A stretch of DNA of 64,000 nt from Sphingomonas sp. (GTDB lineage Bacteria > Pseudomonadota > Alphaproteobacteria > Sphingomonadales > Sphingomonadaceae): assembly GCF_019635455.1 (NCBI RefSeq), contig NZ_JAHBZJ010000004.1, positions 62,001 to 126,000 on the forward strand. The letters are read 5' to 3'. The position numbers and the translations under genes were made by a program. This document shows, piece after piece, positions 60,686 through 64,000 of this stretch (the first letter of the stretch is position 1; the number at the start of each line of letters is the position of its first letter). Under the pieces are notes generated by a model that saw only the letters and a list, made by a program, of their open reading frames with translations, searched no databases and was not told the DNA's origin.

Positions 60686-61743
60686 AGCCGCCGGCGGGGC
60701 ATCGCGGCGGACAGCCGATGGAGCAGGTCGACGATCTCGATGTCGCGAAACTGTCGGCGTGGATGGCGGCGCACGTCGCCGGGTTCGAGGGGCCGCTCAC
60801 CTACGCCAAATTCCCCGGCGGACAGAGCAATCCCACCTATCGCATCGATGCCGTAAGCGGCGCCTATGTGCTCCGTCGCAAGCCGTTCGGTCCGCTGCTT
60901 CCTTCGGCCCATGCGGTCGATCGCGAATATCGGCTGATCGCCGGCCTGCATCCGACCGGCTTTCCGGTGGCGCGACCCTATGGGCTGTGCGAGGATGACG
61001 CGGTGGTCGGATCGGCCTTCTACATCATGGAACTGGTCGATGGAGCGACCTATTGGGACGGCGCGCTGCCGGACAAGACGCCCGATCAGCGCACCGCGAT
61101 CTACTTCGAGATCTGCGATCGGCTGGCGCAGCTGCATCAGACCGATTTCACGGCCGCCGGCCTTGGCGATTACGGCAAGCCTGGCAGCTATTTCGAACGG
61201 CAGGTGGGGCGCTGGACGAAACAATATCGCCTGGCGCAGACCGACGAGCTGGAGGATGTCGAGAGGCTGATCGAATGGCTCCCGCGCACGCTCCCGCCGC
61301 AGACGCGGACCAGCATCGTCCATGGCGATTATCGCATCGACAACATGATCTTCGACCGCGATGCCCCCCGGGTGAAGGCGGTGCTCGATTGGGAATTATC
61401 GACGCTGGGCGATCCGATGGCGGATTTTTCGTACCTGCTGATGAACTGGATGATCCCGGCGAACGGCGCGTCAGGGATCGGCGGGATCACCGGAGCGGCG
61501 ACCGGCATTCCGACGGTTGAAGCGATGGTCGATCGCTACTGCGTCGCGACGGAACGTGACGGCATTCCCGATCTCAACTGGTATTTCGCGTTCGGCCAGT
61601 TTCGCCTGATGAGCATCGTGCAGGGGATCAAGAGGCGAATGCTCGACGGCAATGCCAGTAACGCGCATGCGCAGGAAACCGCCGCGCGCGTCCCGGGTCT
61701 GGCCGCCAGCGCGTGGGATTTCGCGAAAAAGGCGGGAGCATGA
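60682..61743 (+). CDS. APH-family acyl-CoA/small-molecule kinase (ACAD10/11- or LvaA-like)
   Basis: A 353-residue phosphotransferase of the aminoglycoside-phosphotransferase fold. Active-site motifs are HGDYRIDNMIFD near residue 215, with catalytic aspartate and metal asparagine, and VLDWELSTLGDPMADF near 235. The N-terminal lobe has KFPGGQSNPTYRI and YVLRRKP. Linked to acyl-CoA dehydrogenases such kinases phosphorylate 4-hydroxyacyl-CoA (ACAD10/11, LvaA) rather than antibiotics. An internal ATG at 60718 is an alternative start. The ATGA overlap couples it to the alcohol dehydrogenase. Confidence 0.9.
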   Translation: MKPPAGHRGGQPMEQVDDLDVAKLSAWMAAHVAGFEGPLTYAKFPGGQSNPTYRIDAVSGAYVLRRKPFGPLLPSAHAVDREYRLIAGLHPTGFPVARPYGLCEDDAVVGSAFYIMELVDGATYWDGALPDKTPDQRTAIYFEICDRLAQLHQTDFTAAGLGDYGKPGSYFERQVGRWTKQYRLAQTDELEDVERLIEWLPRTLPPQTRTSIVHGDYRIDNMIFDRDAPRVKAVLDWELSTLGDPMADFSYLLMNWMIPANGASGIGGITGAATGIPTVEAMVDRYCVATERDGIPDLNWYFAFGQFRLMSIVQGIKRRMLDGNASNAHAQETAARVPGLAASAWDFAKKAGA

Positions 61744-61747
61744 AGCG

Positions 61748-62512
61748 ATGAGCCTGTTTGACCTGACCGGCAAGGTCGCCATCGTCACCGGATCCTCGCG
61801 CGGGATCGGCAAGGCATCGGCCGAGGCGCTCGCCGATCAGGGCGCCCGGGTCGTGATCTCCAGCCGGAACCAGGATGCGTGCGAAGCGGTGGCAGCGGCG
61901 ATCAATGCGAAACATGGCGATGGCGCCGCGATCGCCGTCGCGGCGAGCATCTCGTCCAGACCCGCGCTCCAGGCGCTGGTCGATGAGACCCGCCGTGTCT
62001 TTGGCGGTATCGACATCCTGGTCTGCAACGCCGCGTCCAACCCCTATTACGGCCCGCTGGCGGACATCGCGGACGATCAGTTTCGCAAGATTCTCGACAA
62101 TAACGTGCTGTCCAACCACTGGCTGATCCAGATGGTCGCGCCAGAGATGCGCGCGCGGGGGGACGGATCGATCGTCATCGTCTCGTCGATCGGGGGGCTT
62201 CGCGGATCGCCGGTGATCGGCGCGTACAATGTGTCGAAAGCGGCGGACTTCCAGCTCGCGCGCAACTATGCGGTCGAATATGGCCCCGACAATGTCCGGG
62301 TGAACTGCATCGCGCCGGGCCTTATCAAGACCGATTTCGCCCGCGCGTTGTGGGAGGATCCTGCCGCCGAAGCGCGCGTGAACAAGGGGACGCCGCTGCG
62401 CCGGCTTGGCGAACCCGAAGACATCGCCGGCGCGGTCGTCTTCCTCGCCTCTGCGGCCGGTCGCTACATGACCGGGCAGGCGATGGTGATCGATGGCGGG
62501 GTAACGATCTGA
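61748..62512 (+). CDS. SDR family oxidoreductase
   Basis: A 254-residue short-chain dehydrogenase. The cofactor motif is TGSSRGIGKA near residue 14, NAAS near 90, catalytic serine in IVSSIGGLRG and YNVSKAAD as YxxxK. The C-terminus is typical (GQAMVIDGGVTI). It starts 4 bases after the kinase stop and its stop overlaps the next gene (TGATG), so it is in the same operon. Substrate likely a 3-hydroxy- or 3-ketoacyl compound, by context. Confidence 0.93.
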   Translation: MSLFDLTGKVAIVTGSSRGIGKASAEALADQGARVVISSRNQDACEAVAAAINAKHGDGAAIAVAASISSRPALQALVDETRRVFGGIDILVCNAASNPYYGPLADIADDQFRKILDNNVLSNHWLIQMVAPEMRARGDGSIVIVSSIGGLRGSPVIGAYNVSKAADFQLARNYAVEYGPDNVRVNCIAPGLIKTDFARALWEDPAAEARVNKGTPLRRLGEPEDIAGAVVFLASAAGRYMTGQAMVIDGGVTI

Positions 62513-63312
62513 TGGCACGCTTTACCGACAAATCGATCATCGTCACCGGCGCGGGCAGCGGCATTGGTCGCGCCGCCGCGATCCTCTTCGCGGCGGAGGG
62601 CGGGCGGATCATCGTCGCCGACCGGACCGAGGGCGCGGACCAGACCGTCCGCATGATCGCCGAAGCGGGCGGCACCGCGCGGGCGATCCGCATGGACGCC
62701 GGCAGCGAGGGCGACGTGATCGCCACCGTCGATCTGGCGGTCGCCGAATATGGCGCGCTCGACATCCTGTTCGCCAATGCCGGCATTTCGGGCGGAATGG
62801 CCAACATCTTCGACACGACGCCCGAACTGATCGCGGAGGTGCTGCGCGTCAATCTGATCGGGCCGCTGCTGGCGATCAAGCACGGGGCGCCACGCATCGC
62901 GGAGCGGGGCGGCGGCGCGATCGTCCTCACCGCCAGCGTCGCGGGCATCCGCTCCGGCGCGGGCAGCCCCGCCTATTCGGCGTCAAAGGCGGGGGTGATC
63001 AACCTCGCCGCGGTTGCCGCGCAACAGCTTTCGGGGTCGAATGTCCGCGTCAACGCGCTCTGCCCGGGCCTGACCGAAACCGGGATGACGAAGCCCACCT
63101 TCGACTATGCGCGTGAGGCCGGGAAGATGGACCGTATCGGGCGCCTCAATCCGTTGCGTCGCGGCGCTCAGGCGGAGGAACTGGCGCGGGCGGCGCTGTT
63201 CCTCGCCTCTGACGATGCGAGCTATGTGAACGGACAGGCGCTGGCGGTGGATGGCGGCCTGTCGTCCAGCCACCCGGTCACGCGGCAGGAATTCGGCAAG
63301 ACGGCGGTCTGA
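62512..63312 (+). CDS. SDR family oxidoreductase
   Basis: A 266-residue short-chain dehydrogenase. TGAGSGIGRA near residue 12, ANAGISGG near 87, serine in LTASVAGIRSG and PAYSASKAGV as the YxxxK motif. It shares the fold with, but is clearly different from, the SDR just upstream. The ATG overlaps the upstream stop. The two SDRs may act in succession or on different chain lengths. Confidence 0.93.
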   Translation: MARFTDKSIIVTGAGSGIGRAAAILFAAEGGRIIVADRTEGADQTVRMIAEAGGTARAIRMDAGSEGDVIATVDLAVAEYGALDILFANAGISGGMANIFDTTPELIAEVLRVNLIGPLLAIKHGAPRIAERGGGAIVLTASVAGIRSGAGSPAYSASKAGVINLAAVAAQQLSGSNVRVNALCPGLTETGMTKPTFDYAREAGKMDRIGRLNPLRRGAQAEELARAALFLASDDASYVNGQALAVDGGLSSSHPVTRQEFGKTAV

Positions 63313-63367
63313 CGCCCGCGCGCACCGGCGCCTTGAACCGATCGTGGAATTGCCGGATGCATGTCGC

Positions 63368-64000
63368 ATGCTCCCGCTGTTTCTATCGCTCATCGCCCAG
63401 GCGGCCTCCGCACCGCCGCCGCCGGCTCCGCCGCCCGCTCCGCCGGTCGTCACGATGGTCGCGGCGCGCGCGCACCTGATCGATTTCGTGCCGGGCGAGA
63501 TCCGTTGCGGCTCCCGCGCGGTGAGCCCGATCGCCAGCGTGCGTCCGTTCACGGTCGGCGCGACGCTCGGCACCGATCCCGTCGCGCCGGTCGATATCGC
63601 GTTCAGCATCGACGCTGACGGGCGTCCGACCGGGGTCGCGCAATTGCCCCGTCCGGCGGGACGCTTCGCCTATCTCGATGCCAGCGATCTGGAGGTGGTG
63701 ACGACGTTGCTGCGCTTCGTGTCCGGCGGGCCGATCGCCGGGTGCAGGGTGACGTTCAGCCCGCGCGAGACGGCGGTGGCGGAGGCCTCGATCGAGCGGC
63801 TCGCCCCGTTCATCGCGCTCAATTCGCCCGGCCTCGCGCTCATCCGGCGCGATGCATTGGCGCGGCTGCGCATGGCGGATTGCGGGGGGCAGCGACCGCC
63901 GCGATTCCTGCTTCGCGGATATCCCGATCTCGCACGGGTGCGACCGCGCCGGGGCGAGCCGGATGTCAGCATCATCGCCTATGATATCGATGCCCAGGGG
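63368..64000 (+). CDS. Exported protein with TonB-C-like motif (cut by window end)
   Basis: The frame is open from ATG 63368 to the end of the window, giving 211 residues. A signal-like N-terminus (LPLFLSLIAQAASA) is followed by a proline-rich stretch (PPPPAPPPAPP). DIAFSIDADGRPTGVAQLP near residue 82 is reminiscent of the TonB C-terminal domain, and IIAYDIDAQG at the end may begin a second copy. Cysteines lie at CGSRAV, CRVTF and CGGQ. The protein may be a periplasmic energy-transducer-like or unrelated secreted protein; the end is needed. Confidence 0.6.
   Translation, partial: MLPLFLSLIAQAASAPPPPAPPPAPPVVTMVAARAHLIDFVPGEIRCGSRAVSPIASVRPFTVGATLGTDPVAPVDIAFSIDADGRPTGVAQLPRPAGRFAYLDASDLEVVTTLLRFVSGGPIAGCRVTFSPRETAVAEASIERLAPFIALNSPGLALIRRDALARLRMADCGGQRPPRFLLRGYPDLARVRPRRGEPDVSIIAYDIDAQG

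Noticed and set aside
60682..61743. Aminoglycoside resistance gene
   Set aside because: The APH fold is present, but the neighbours are acyl-CoA dehydrogenase, alcohol dehydrogenase and SDR genes, so a metabolic kinase is more likely.

Overview
The window is 64 kb of gene-dense, GC-rich chromosome that looks like an alphaproteobacterium of the Sphingomonadaceae type (Sphingomonas or a close relative). This rests on the protein families seen: two large TonB-dependent receptors, a PutA without an N-terminal DNA-binding domain paired with a divergent Lrp-type regulator, a secreted DUF885 peptidase, tandem secreted amidohydrolases and numerous acyl-CoA, SDR and GST genes. I annotate 58 protein genes (two cut by the window edges) and one tRNA-Met. 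I see no insertion sequence, prophage, integrase, CRISPR array or rRNA.

Layout. 1-2.8 kb: the end of an Lrp-type regulator, the Kup potassium transporter and a 2H phosphoesterase, then tRNA-Met(CAT). 2.9-7.1 kb: a putR/putA divergon for proline catabolism. 7.1-11.1 kb (minus strand): a TonB-dependent receptor and beta-propeller phytase operon, preceded by six PhoB-like half-sites at exact 11-bp spacing. 11.2-13.3 kb (minus): glnB-glnA with a good sigma-54 promoter and a likely NtrC site. 13.4-24.5 kb: a DUF885 peptidase, two related TPR proteins, a BaiN/YhiN flavoprotein, methionine aminopeptidase, a CinA-like protein, a glycosyltransferase, an MDR reductase and a hotdog thioesterase. 24.5-31 kb (minus): a tightly coupled membrane cluster, DUF4129-DUF4350-MoxR-DUF58-SpoIIM-RDD plus a methyltransferase-like membrane protein. 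31-37 kb: two secreted amidohydrolases (the second lacks its metal motif), a TetR regulator, a lipoprotein and three small proteins resembling GspL, GspM and GspC of type II secretion. 36.5-42.3 kb: a CPBP protease, ndk, a formamidase-like exported protein behind a BlaI/CopY-type palindrome, and an EF-hand/response-regulator/histidine-kinase operon behind a duplicated two-part motif.

42.3-63.3 kb is a catabolic region: acyl-CoA ligase and thioesterase, GST and SDR genes, two MFS transporters, a probable heteromeric acyl-CoA dehydrogenase pair, a TipA-like MerR regulator divergent from the second TonB receptor, a regulator made of two fused TetR units, and a plus-strand run of acyl-CoA dehydrogenase, zinc alcohol dehydrogenase, APH-type kinase and two SDRs. 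That run resembles in composition the 4-hydroxyacyl-CoA phosphorylation and isomerisation route (LvaA/LvaC/LvaD in Pseudomonas levulinate catabolism; ACAD10/11 in animals). The window ends inside an exported protein with a TonB-C-like motif.

The observations I rate highest are the phased Pho-box array, the possible 4-hydroxyacyl-CoA pathway beside a double-TetR regulator, the EF-hand two-component operon with its duplicated upstream motif, and the probably leaderless MerR promoter with a 19-bp spacer. All functional calls come from reading motifs and gene order; no database search was run.
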